From positions 5,025,730-5,089,729 of the forward strand of contig NW_024881324.1 in NCBI RefSeq assembly GCF_018691265.1: 64,000 nt of DNA. Reading direction: 5' to 3'. Numbering within the stretch: position 1 is the stretch's first letter; every line of letters starts with the position of its first letter. Origin of the DNA: Tyto alba (lineage: Eukaryota; Chordata; Aves; Strigiformes; Tytonidae). The translations under genes and the position numbers were made by a program. Below are positions 1-13,100 of the stretch, in pieces. Under the pieces are notes generated by a model that was not told where the DNA came from, did no database searches, and worked only from the letters and a program-made list of their open reading frames with translations.

Positions 1-1059
1 TGGTTGGTTGTTTATTTTTAAAAAAAGGTGATCCTTAACCGTTTATTTCAAGAAATAGATATTTGATTAGTGATTTTGGGTTCTAACTAAACTGAGTTGG
101 AAAGCCACTGCAGAGCCTGCAGTCTGGCTGTTTGTTTATAATGATACTTAAAATCAGGAAATATATTTGTCTAGAAAGCACTAACACCAGTTAGCCATTT
201 AAATTTTGTTTACAGGCACCTTTCCTGTAATGGTAGAGGAATAGAACTGTAGGAATTTCCAAAGTGTAGTATGTACTGATGTCTCTTAAAAGCCCACGTA
301 GGTCTTTGACTTTCATGTGAAGACTGGTAGAGATAAATGGCTGTTCAGATGCCTCCAGTAAATTCTCATTTCCTGCTGCTGTAAGAGGGTCATGAAGTAA
401 AAAGCAGCATTGGAAAGTTGGAGAAATTTATGTGCAGAAGCAAAACTGCTTTTTTTTGATGGGTGCATTAGGTAGCTCAAGTATATTTAACTAGGAGATT
501 GTGTGAAGCTCCACTTTTACAAACTACATACTTAATTTTTTTTTTTTTAGACTTTAGAGAGGAGAGTGTCAGGATGAGGGCTTCTTATTAATAACTGATC
601 CATTCTGTCAGTCCAAGGGCAACAGGTAGAAAGGGAATGAGTAATTTAGCTTTTAGTTGAATTTCAGTTAACCTAGTAAGTGGAATATGAAAGTATGCAC
701 AGTAAGTCATTCTTTTGGGCTGAAAAGGAATTAAAAATGAATTAAATTCCTGGAACTTGGGTAAGACAGTATCACACAGTCTCTTTTTTTTCCATACGTT
801 ATGGTAAAAAATATTTCAAATGTATGCATATTCAATGTTAATTGTAGACATGAAACTCTAGTCTATAGATTCAGGATTAAAAGTTGAAAATAATGACAAA
901 ACTTATGCACATTCAGCTCAAAATAGCTAATTTGTTTGGAAACCCAGCTACACATAAGCTTAGTATCTTTGACCAGTGGTGTTCCTAATAAATATGAAGT
1001 TCCAAGTGACAGATTTTATTTTTTATTAACAGTTAATCTTTGTATTTTCATTTTACTAG
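1..1059 (+). other. NFX1 intron, 3' part
   Basis: AT-rich intronic sequence upstream of the first visible exon. It ends in a pyrimidine-rich acceptor (TTTTACTAG at 1051-1059). No exon, repeat family or RNA gene was recognised in it. Confidence 0.7.
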
Positions 1060-1157
1060 AGTTCATTCATACCTGTGAAAGCCTTTGCCATGAAGGAGAC
1101 TGTAGACCGTGTTCTCACACATCAAATATTTATTGTAGGTGTGGCTTCAAAAAAAAG
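1060..1157 (+). CDS. NFX1: NFX1 exon A: zinc-finger segment
   Basis: Encodes [18 protein letters not shown] and the following CRCGFKKK, part of an NF-X1-type Cys-rich finger (C-x3-C-H-x-G-D-C-x2-C). Acceptor TTTTACTAG precedes it and donor GTGAGC starts at 1158. The exon ends in phase 0. An acceptor two bases later (AG at 1060-1061) would also keep the frame, so the left edge is uncertain by two bases. Confidence 0.92.
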
Positions 1158-4100
1158 GTGAGCATATAAAGCTTGACCATGGTGACAGGTAATCTTGTTT
1201 TTTAAAGCTGCGGAGAAAAAGGAGCTGAAGTAGTGGAGGAAAATAAAGCTAATAAATATAAGAGGTGCTATGCTCCTTAGCTGCAAGAACCTCCATTGTA
1301 TACCAACTGATAGATGCTAACTAGATTATACTGTAAAGTGCTAACAGAGGCTACTTACTGTAGAGGCATTTTTTTAAGTACTTTTGCAGAGCTTACCAAG
1401 AATTCTGTTTAAGCTGACTGCAAAGTCCTGCATTATCCTGCAGTTTTTATAAAGCAAAACAAATGGTAGTTTTACCAAGAGTAATGCAAACTAAGAGAAG
1501 AAAAGTAGCCAAACATAAAAAACTAACTAAAACTTTATAGTAATAGTTTGTAGATTTGTTGTAGAATTTTTTTAGAGAGAATATGAAGTTTTTACTGGTC
1601 CCCATTTTTGTACATTTATATAGTGACCCAGCAGATTCTCAGCAATTTTTATATAATAATTAGTATATTTTTAAACTATGCTACTTTCTGTAATCATAGC
1701 TTTGAAATTTCTGGCTACTCTCACAGGAGCCTTCTGACCTGTTATATATCATCTAGAAGTAGAAATAGATGTATATATTCAGAAGCCATAAGTACATAGA
1801 AATGATTGAGACTTTTCTCGAGGTTATAACAGTTTGCTCATACAGGTTTGCTGATGGTAGTTATGGGGTAGGAGATTGTCTTTCATTTTGCAGCCTGAAA
1901 CAAAGTTGTGAGGTTTGGATTTTAGTTTATGCAGCTTCTCAGATACCAGAAAGCCACTTCTTGAAAAAATGAGTGAACTACAGTGATGAGTCAGTCGTGA
2001 AAAATGTGATGCTCAGAATATAAAGGTGTGATGACTGAAGGTTCACATGTAGTTGATCAACAATGTTCTTTTCGTCCATCACACTTTATTCTCATGTTGA
2101 GGTCTTTAATCTAGGTAAAACTTCTTTGATCGTGAGATTTGACTTGATTTTCTCTTGCTTTTTTTTTTTTTTATAATAGAGTCAGACTTGCATTTTTGGG
2201 ACAGTTGGTCAAAGCACAAATTTAGGCTCTTGTGTCAATATTCTCTGGGAGAGCTCTCTTGCTTTCTGCCATGCAAGTTTCTGATTTCTTAGGACAAACC
2301 TGTTTCTGTCACTTCACAGCATTATCTGCTGAATTAAGTGGTGAATACAAAACTACAATTTTTTCAATTGGTATTGAATCTTTAAGGAAAAGGTACTGTG
2401 TTAAAAGGTCTAAGGATTTTTTCTAGCTTTGTTTCACTTCTGTATACAAAAGTGTTATACACATGAAAACTGAGAGTGATGCTGCTTTCTGTATCATGTG
2501 ACTAGGTGTTCTCTAGATAATTAAGTTTCAGTTGTTTCATCTGTTTTAACCTCATGGCTCCCTTTTGTTTCCTAGGAAGTCCCATGTGCTCTTCTCAGAA
2601 ATAAAGGTACGATGTTATGCTACATATATAATGTGAAATTGTTTCAAAAATTATACACAGCTCATACTGATTTTGGGGTTCAGTGGTGAATTTGACAAGC
2701 ATCTGATCAGTACTGCTTCTTTTATCCATACTTCCACGCCACACTGGTCATTTCTTGAGATGCTGCTACTTTTGGGAAGAGGTTTGAAATAAACCTCTCA
2801 TTTCTACCCATCTTTTACATAAGGAAAGACTTATTCAGCATTTCATCTTTAAGATTCCAGACAAGCAGTCTGTTTCAGTTTGAACAGTTTCTTGTATGTC
2901 ACATGCCATATTTAACAGGTTGCCTGGCATCCTGCAATATCTTTAGGTCAGCTTGGACAGCTCATATGCAAAGTAATCCTTTTGCTCTGCTCTTGTCCAA
3001 GTTCCTGGATAAATACAGGTTTCGATTCTGCTTGACAGTTGCATGCTGCTGGTCTTTGCATCTGAGCTTGGCAGGCAGTTCCCATTTAACACTTCTTGGT
3101 ATTCTGGATGTAGCATCTCAAAATTCACATCAGTGAAATGTTTACTTTACGGACACCTGTCATACTGAGTACTTATTTACAAGATACATAAGGAAGTAAT
3201 ACGTGGATTTCCTAATTTGAGCCCTTGTCTGTGAAGACGTTGTTCTTCAGAAGTGATTGCTTTCCTTACCTGTGGGTGGTGATAAGGATGTTCTTCGTTA
3301 GCACTAGTTTCGTGAGCATATCAACAGTAGTTGTATTTAGCTGAATTTTATTGCCTTACCAATTTGAGCAGTCTTAAATTGGATGTTTGTGGTACTCCAG
3401 TGTATCAGGATATCCTGTTTTCTGTGTTCTGTTTGTGCAGTTTATCGTGTAAAGACTAATGCAAAATAAACTAGTTTCAGGTACTTTGCTCTCCAAAATC
3501 CTTTTGAACAAGGGTTTGTTTAAAGGAAGCCAAGTGTTCACATGGACAATTAATGTGGGAAAGCAAGTAATTTAAAAGTTTGCTTTCTAGAGACTTTGTC
3601 TCTTCTAGACCATGCTGTGCAACAGCCTTAGCGTAATATTGCGATCACAGTCTTTATTCTCAACATATGCAAAGACATAAGTTATGACTGGTTTCTTGGG
3701 CTGTTATGTTCTTCATAGCTGCTATTACATTCATGTGTGACAAGCGATGCAACAAAAAAAGATCATGTGGACGACACAAGTGTAATGAAGTTTGCTGTGT
3801 GGTAAGTTTAATGTGTGGTTTTATTAAATTGTTCGTTATGATGTGTATTTAGTTGTGGTTGTGATGTTAGAAGACTTTTTTGCTTTTCTATCTTTACTTT
3901 TTTGGAGCACACCTCCTTATGAGGCCGGGCTGAGAGAGTTGGAGGGGGGTTCAGCCTGGAGAAGAGAAGGCTCTGGGGAGACCTTAGAGCCACCTTTTAG
4001 TACTTAATGGGGCCTACAGGAAAGGTGGGGAGGGGCTTTTATAAGGGCATGTAGTGATAGGACACTGTGCAGGGGGTGAGGCGCTGGCCCAGGGTGCCCA

Positions 4101-7100
4101 GAGCAGCTGTGGGTGCCCCCTCCCTGGAAGGGTTCAAGGCCAGGTTGGACGGGGCTGGGAGCCCCCTGGGCTGGGGGAAGGGGGCCCTGCCCGGGGCAGA
4201 GGGGGTGGAACTAGGTGATCCATCCTGAACCACTCCCCGGTTCTATCATCTTCAGTCTCTATTTGCAGTATTGATCACGCTCAAAAATTTTGTGTGTGTG
4301 TGTGTTTAATTTGCAGCATTTGTTTTATGGGTATCATTATAAATGTAAAACCATGTTCCAGTCTAAATGCAATTAAATCAGTGTAAAGGTGCTTTTTCTC
4401 AATTCAGTGATTCCAGGGAAAATAAGAGCGGGGAAGGATATTACTTAATACAAGAAGCATAAGCTGTGATGTAGCTATGTCTGCAACAGAGGTCTTAACA
4501 GAATCCACTTTAAAAATTGCGTATCCGTACAGTGATGGAAAAACTGCATAGATCAGACCTAAGCTATTTTTTGTGCTATACAATTTTGTTAATAGTAGAA
4601 TATAACCTCAGATAGAAAAATGAACCAGTAGGGTTTATAGTTTAATTCTGGTTTTCTTTTTGCCTTCCTCTAGGACACAGAACATAAGTGTTCTTTGGTT
4701 TGCGGTCGTAAACTCAACTGCGGGCTTCATAGGTGTGAAGAACCTTGTCATCGGGGCAGTTGTCAAACATGCTGGCAAACAAGTGAGTTATGTTCAAGAG
4801 CACGCCATTTCTTATAGAAATTTATTTTCTTAACTGATCAGAGTTGAGACAGAGAAGGAGATTCAAACTGACCAGAACCTGAAGAATATGCAGTTGATTT
4901 TGATTGTATTTTTTTCATGAAAGAGAAAGTTATTTAATTTTAGATGAGTTTACTGAGTGATGGATTTTTAACAGTTGAAATTCAGTGACAGGGAAATATA
5001 TTCAGTTATGTCTGTTGATCCAACATTCACTTAAATTTGAGGAATCATGCAAGGAAAAAAAGCATTTTAGAAAGGTAATTTTTAAGGGAATTCTTGTTTA
5101 ACAGTGTAATAACTCTTAAAGGTCTTTGAAGTATGCAGCAGAATTTCTTTATCTGCTTAGAATTCAGACTTTCCTGACTTGGTATACTAGTGATTTTTCT
5201 CTGGACAGGACCATCTGAAGAAATAAGAGATGCCATTTGTGTGTGTCTTAAGCTTTCTGGTCATGTTCTGGATTGTGAAAATTAGTACTGAATTGCTAGA
5301 AATAGATTGACAGCCAGCAGGTATTAATTTTCTTAGAATTGGTGAAATATTTAAATACTTAAGCTGGTGCGATAGCTTTAGACAGGCATGTACTCTGTTA
5401 AAAGTTGTGCCAGTTGAATGTACTAGTTTTCTACAACTGCTTTTTACCACTTAATGTAGGGGACCATATGTTGATTTTGTACCATTATAATACGTAGATA
5501 ATACTACATTTTCTGATTTTGGCCTGAAGCAGACAGAAGAATGCTTCTATGTTTTCTTCTGCTATCAGAACCTTTAGTTGTTCTGGAACATCTTCATATG
5601 TGATAGCATTTTAACGTTTTTTTCAGTCTCATTTTAATATAGGTTTCCCCTTTCTTTATAGATGTAGCTTATCACGGAAATTATAAGATCTTTATTAAAT
5701 ACAATTTTTGAAAGTTGAGCAGAAGCAGCACTTCATGGATTCTTCAGTTTGCATCCATCCTTCCACTCAGTGTTCTCTTAAGTTTGAAAGTTTTCTTTAA
5801 ATCCAACATTGTTAATTCTTGTAGCTGTGAATTCTAGGTTTATTTTTCCATCTACCTTAATCAGCAATAAAACTGTGAGGGGAGAGTGTTTCTAGAACTA
5901 GCTGTAGTTCCTCTTCAGCTTTCATCAAATACTGCCTTTTGTCTAGTAGTTCTGCAGTCACTTCTGGAGAAAAGTGAGTTTCCTCACTCAGAAACTGGGT
6001 ACTGCTTTGGAACTGCTCACTGGAATGTGGGAAAGAGAACAGTGAGATTTTGGAAGTGTCAACCAGACCTCGTGACGTTGGTGAAAAGGGGACAGACGGG
6101 TGTTGTGTGTTGTAAGGATGCTGTTTACAGCTGGAAGTGTCTTAGCTGCAGTAGTACATGTGCATCTCCTATTTCATATGCATATGGACATACTGAAAGA
6201 ACTCATTTTTTTATGGAGGCTAACTTTTCATGGAAACATCCTGCAAAAGGGAAGGTACTAGAGTCTTTAAAGCTCACTGGAGTTGAACTAGCATTGTAGT
6301 CTGTCATAATAGCCTATGAATATAATGTGTATGCTGGCTATACCTTTCTTTAAAAAAAATAAATATTTCTGTGTCCCAAAATTTATGTTGACAAAGCAAA
6401 ATAGTAATCTGAATGTCTCAGAGGTCCTGTTAGTAACTTCTGGTGTAGTTGAGTCAGAATGCACAGATTTTTCTGAGTGTTGGTTTTTCTTCACTGGATT
6501 TCATGGGTTTGATATTCAAGATCATTAAATTTTTCCACATTGCTGCAGTGTTTCTGAGGATTGTATTTCATTCTGACCTAAGATTCAGATGCCTGGAGAG
6601 ATCTAGGGGTTGTCTCCACTGTAAATTGTTCCACTGTTGGATGTGATGTGATTGAAGGATCAAGCTTGACTGCTGAAATTTTGCAGTGATGCTCTTTGAG
6701 TGTAGGAAAAGCAGCTACCTACTCAAGGAACCAGATACTTATGATAATTTGGCTTAAACCTTTGTCTCCCTGAAGTCTCTCATTCTGTATCTGTCTACCG
6801 GTAAATCATCTAAGCAGTATCTTCAAGGATTTCTTACCTGCTTTCCCTGGATGCTGCTAGTTGAGATTTCAGAGGCGTACATATTGTGATTCTGATCCTG
6901 TAGCTGATGGGGAGTGCTGCTCAGCACTAGGAACTCCATCTTTGGCTCTGACTTACCTGTCTAGCCACCACTTCGCAGTTGGGCTTCATCAGCCATGGCA
7001 TTATGTGCCATGTCATCGTCAGCTGCAAGCTATGTGCCACTGATTAGATGGGATTTCTTGCCCCTGCCTCCATCTCCAATACTGGTTTTGCTGGGTATGC

Positions 7101-10100
7101 TCAGGGCTGGCATCAAGATGAAATACTAGAGTGCATCTATACCTCTGGTTCTGTGTGCTTCCTGGGTACTTTACCTTTCCAATGTAATTTCCTTAGTGCT
7201 GAGAGGTGAGGTTGCTTTCTATGCCAGGGTCTCTTTATACACACCCAGTCTACCTCAAGACAGGAATACATCTCTTGGAGAAAATAAATTATTTCAGTAT
7301 TAAATGGATTTTTTTTTTTTTTTTTGAAAGTTGTCAGATGTTATATTTCTCTTTGGATCAGACCTCTCTGCACTCCCTCCCCATTTTCTGGATTAGTGAT
7401 AGCTAAGGAACCTTCATTATAATTAAGATTCTTCACTTATTGCGTGTCCTCAGTAGCAAGCAGCCAGCGTAGCCTGTCTAACACTCAAGTTGTCCAGGGA
7501 CCTTGCTCTCTGGTCTTTTATCTTTCTGAACCAAGGAAGATTTGTGGCTTTGAAGCCTGGAGGGTTATAGGTTGTTTCAAGACCTGTGGTAAGGGACAGC
7601 AAAAGCCCTACTCTTTCTCATGCTTGCTTTCCACAGAAAATCCATGGATGCTCTGAAAGTTCTCAACTTTTTCTACTTCTTCCTTCTAACACTTAATGTT
7701 TTGTTTACCCCAGCATTCTTATTTGTTGGAATTTATTGTAATTAAGTCTCCTTAGAGAAAAAATATGATCCTTTCTACTAACTGCTGCACTGTAAGATAT
7801 GTGGGCAAAAGACTAGGACCTGGCCTGAGATTTAACTGACTGAACAGATCATAAAAAACAAATGGACATGAGAAATTTCTGAACATAACAAAAACACAGT
7901 GAAAAGCTGACAAAAGTTTCAGATAGTGCGATGGGGAATGGATGAATTTCACAAATGTTAAGGATGAGAGATGACTGAGCTTCACAGATAATTGGAGGGT
8001 GGAATGTATTGCGAACCTTTTCAGGAGTGAAATATTGCAAGATCAACAGAACTTGGGTAATTGTGTGATGCTGGGGTGACTTAGCTAATGATAACAAAAA
8101 TAGCAAACTGGGACCAATGGGGAGAAATTTATTTTGGTAGATTATTTGGGAGGAATTGAGGTGGATGCATGGAAAAATTAAGAGAAGGGGGGATAAAAGG
8201 CACCGGTTGTACAAATGAAGGTGCTGGTCAGTGCACTCCTCTAGCACCGCCCCATGCAGCTGATGACGACTGTCTATCCTGTCTTAGTTAAGAATAAGGT
8301 TTAGTATCTGTCAGAGTAATCTCATTCTGTGTTCTGTGTGTGAGAGGTATTAAGTGTCAGCAACTGGAGTCTTGGCTGCAGATCATGGGAGCACATAATC
8401 TGTGCCAGCAACTGGAGAGATCAGACAGACTTACTGTTACTCTATGACAGCATCTGGAGACAAGTTATAGGGGCCCCTTGGTCTGGGTGCCAGCACCTGC
8501 AGGCACCAGGAGGTGTGTGCAATTCCATCGTTCATTGCGGTCCTGCGTGTGCCTGTGTATGACTGGGTAATTTGCTAATGAACTTCCTTCAAAGCTGGAC
8601 TGACTGGCTAGTAGGAAGAGCTCTACCTCTGGAAATACCCAAGGTTTCAGCCAGTGACTGGGTAAAGGGTCTGACCAGGTATGAATACTAGGTAGAGCCT
8701 GTGTGAATATTTGAGGTCCATAAATGCGGTGGAGTGTATGCATGTGTGTGTGTGTCTTCACTAGTGAACTTCAATCCTGATGAGCTGGAGAGGAGGAAGA
8801 GGACTTGGCTATTGGTATTCCTGTTTACGTGAATCTTGTTGTTCGGTTGGCTCTGTGTTAGTCTGTGTGTCCGGTCATGTTACTGTCATGTATGTATTGT
8901 GTGTCTTGTCTCTGGAATATGTGTTCAGTCTTGCTACTGGCTGGACCTCCACATTGGTTCAGCAGCCATCGTATCCATGGAAGTGGGACAGTAGGAACCT
9001 TCAGGGTTTTAGAGTTCAACAGATTTTGCTTTAGTAGACTAGGAAGGAGGAATCCTGTGATTCCAAGAATCAGAGAACTTGCTGAATTTAGCAGCTCCTT
9101 TAACACACTCATCCTCTTTTGAGGTTGGAATTGTTGTTTTGTATTTTTATTGACCCATTGTTTTCTTACCTCCTCCATAGTTCTGTCTTGTTTGCCCTGA
9201 TCCACTATCTCTCTATTCATCTATAGAACAATCATATTCACTTTTAGTTCTCAGATCTCCTTCTGTATGACTTATGATGTTAATATTTTCTCTTAATGTC
9301 CTTTTTTTTCTAAGGATTCATCTGTTTGAACTGTAGTTTGCATTCCAATCAATCTCCTTCCCAGTTTCTTTAGTTTGAAGAACAGCAGTGAATGGTATTA
9401 ATTTTTGTGCAGTGTTAAGTTTTAGTTGGGATGGTGTATGTAATTATCTATATTCCTTTGTTTATTTTATCTCTGAGATTTGGAATCTTGTGATAAGAGT
9501 TTAAAATCTGTTTCCCAAATGTGGAAGTTTAATAAAAAAACCCAAGCAAGCAAAAAACAAAAACAAAAAAACAAAACCCAAAAACCAAAACTCCAAGATT
9601 ATGTATACTGCCTGAGATAGAGAACTTAAAAAACATACAAAGTTGGCTTTCAGATATTTGAACAGATTCATAAACTGCTGTGAGTAATACTGGATGACAT
9701 AAAGAAGTATAAAGAAGAAATTTTAGGGAGAAGTCTACAGACTTGGCAGCCTTTTGGTAATTCTCTCTGGAATCTTTCCAGTACTGCACGCAGAGCATGG
9801 CAAAAGGACAAAATCTAACCACTGGTCTGAAAAAGTGATGGTAGGGGATATTCAGAACACAAGATTTGGATGATGAGCTTTCTGAAAGGGAATTCAAGAG
9901 ACACCTTCTCATTGTTAAGTCAAGGATAGAAGGCATGAGCATTTCTCTTGCTCCAGTTCAAAATGTTGCTGTCAAAGAACCACTGTCTGAAAGCAAGCAT
10001 AATTATTAATGATCGTAGTCCAGTTTTCTTGTAGGAGTCACAGAAGCTAGTAAATTCACTACACTGGTGTTTAATATCAAAAAAATGAAGCTGGAGTAAA

Positions 10101-13100
10101 ACACTTGCATGTTATTTAAAGATTTCCTTTAGTGGAGAAGTGCAAATATATGCAGCTATTGGGATATATTTGACTTGTTTTTTCAGGCTTTGACGAGTTA
10201 ACTTGTTATTGTGGTGAATCCGTGATTTACCCCCCTGTCCCCTGTGGCACTCAGCCACCAGAGTGTAAAAAAACATGTACCAGGCCACACGACTGTGATC
10301 ATCCAGGTAAGTCAGACCGTTCAGTTTTCCCTTGGGTTTTTTGTTCTGCTTAGTTTTAATCAAAATGTGGAAAAGTGTACATAGGCCTGTTTGAAAACAT
10401 ACTTGATCTTTTATTGGCTGCTTTTTCAGTAGTTCTGAATATTTCCAACAATCTACACTTAAAATCCAACTGACTAAAAACTTGCCATGAATACTAGTAG
10501 TGGTACTTCTGACTGGTGAAAGCATTGGAATTTTTTCTGATCGTTCTTAATAGCCACAATACGTTAAACAGTGTATTCTAAAGAGTAAGTGCTCTATTGA
10601 AACAACAGGATAATCTAGTGAACAGTTAGTTTCTGTGTTCCTTGGAATTACATTGGCTGATCACAAAAAATATGGCACAGGTCAAACAGATGTATTTTCT
10701 GATAAACTCTGATAGCATAACCCTGCTCAGGAGTTACAAAAAGTGTTGCTATTTAATTTAGAAAATATGGAATAATATTCACCTAAAAAAACTGCTTTCA
10801 TAATTTTTAAAGAGTACTTTAAAGAACAGATTGTTCTTGCATGAAGCATCATAATTCCCATAAATTGTGTAGTTCTGAAATGCAAACTCATGTTTAATGG
10901 TCTTTACTATCTCCTTTAATGCATTTGATTGACGTATGCTAATAAAACTGTGCTGGCTTTTATATTTCTGTGACCACAGTGTACCATTCATGTCATAGTG
11001 AGGAGAAATGTCCACCCTGTACCTATCTCACTCAGAAGTGGTGCATGGGCAAACATGAAGTAAGTCTGGACACTTAATGTTTTTGAATACTAAATGATGT
11101 TCTAGGACTGTAGGTTTAGATTTTTGTGTCCTCTTTGGAATGGAATATGTTGCTGGAGTTTGAGTTTAGAAAAGTTGATCTTTAATGCCATACGCATTCA
11201 AAACAACTGCTGTATTGGACTATAATATGAATAAAAACTCAGTCTTTGTCCTAAGATATTTTAGTGTTATGATTCTTGTGCAGACAGTGCAAAATAAAGG
11301 TGTGAGCAGTAAAAGTACTTTGAGATTTGCATTTATAATTTTTCATTTTTAGTTGTCATCTTTTTCCTCCCCTCTTCCAGCTGCGAAGTAATATTCCTTG
11401 TCATCTCACCGACATTTCCTGTGGACTTCGCTGCAATCAAATGTTAAAATGTGGAATGCACAAATGTAAAAGAATCTGTCATAAAGGAGAATGTCTTATA
11501 GATGAAGAGTGTAAACAGCCATGTGTTATTCCAAGGCTGTATTGTAATCATCCCTGCATGGCTCCATGTCATCCTTCCTCACCCTGCCCGACAACATCCT
11601 GCTGTGCAAAGGTTAGATACCTAAAGAAAATCCACTGCAAATTCACAGATGAACTGTACAGTTTAATTATCAGCCAGTAACAGCTGTGACAAAAAAGACA
11701 TGTTTGTATATTGATAGCATGACACTTTTTCCATAAACTTAGAATATTGATTTAAAAAACAAAACACAAAACTATTCATCACTTTTGGCTATTATTCTGC
11801 TAAAATTAGCTTTTTTAAAGGAGAAAAAAATTACCTGCCTCGTACCCCTCCATGGCCATAAAAAGACAACAGTTTAAAAAGTTGCTCTCTTGTGTGATAT
11901 AACAGGTTGATCTTCAGTGTGAATGTGGAAGAAGAAAGGAAAGTATGATTTGCTCAGAAGCATCTAATACATATCAAAGGTTTGTACTGTAATAATTCTT
12001 TTAATGCCTTCTTTGCCGTTTTATTAAATTTCAGGCTTGACTAAATATATTTATTTCACAACCTTTTTATACTTTTTTGTACTTGCACACATGGTTTCTT
12101 TTTTTGTATTCCCCTGAGCTTTCATACCATCTATGCTGTACTAGAACACACTCCTCTCTTCGCTGTTGTTAGTCTAACTGTGGTGATGTGTCAAATCTTG
12201 AACCTCCCATCTGTGGGACTCTGCTCTACCCACGTACTGCAGTTAAATACAGACTAATTGAGCAGGCCCAGATTCAGGCTCTTGAATGCAGGTGATTGCA
12301 TATATCAGTCCATGTATGAGTTGCTGTCTAATTTTCCCTTAACGTTTGATGGAACCTAGTCAATACAGATGGTAGAAGCTAAGGAGTGATTTAAAGTCAT
12401 TCTGAAATAGCTAAATTTAGTCAGGAGAGCTTTGGCATCTAAATCTTGGTTCTTAGCATGCAAACTGAGTCATCACAGAATGGTTTGGGTTTTAAGGGAC
12501 CTTAAAGACCATCTAGTCCCAACCCCCCTGCCCCGGGCAGGGCCCCCTTCCCCCAGCCCAGGGGGCTCCCAGCCCCGTCCAACCTGGCCTTGAACCCTTC
12601 CAGGGAGGGGGCAGCCACAGCTGCTCTGGGCACCCTGGGCCAGCGCCTCACCCCCTGCACAGGGAAGGATTTCTGCCTTATGACTAATCTAAATATACCC
12701 TCTGTCAGTTTAAAACTGTTACCCCTCATCCTACCCCCCCCACCCCCTGATCCAGAGTCCCCCCCCCTTCCCTGCCCCCCCTTTAAGCCCTGGGAGGCCG
12801 CTCGAAGGGCTCCCCAGAGCCTTCTCTTCAGGCTGAACCCCCCCAACTCTCTCAGCCTGGCCTCCCAGGGGAGCTGCCCCAGCCACACAGTCATCTTCGT
12901 GGCCTCCTCTGGACCCACTCAAGCGGCTCCATGTCCTTCTGCTGTTGGGGGCCCCAGAGCTGGACCCAGCACTGCAGGGGCAGATCTCGAGAGCAGAGCA
13001 GAAGGGCAGAATGATCCCCTCCCTCGACCTGCTGGCCATACTTCTCTTGATGCAGCCCAAGTTACGGTTGGGTTGCTGGGCTGTGAGCACTCATTGCTGG

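Noticed and set aside
5886..6299. 137-codon + strand frame in an NFX1 intron
   Set aside because: No domain, no matching splice context and no recognised homologue; a frame of this length occurs by chance in a window this size.
10112..10525. 137-codon minus-strand frame overlapping exon E
   Set aside because: Shadow of the conserved NFX1 exon on the opposite strand.
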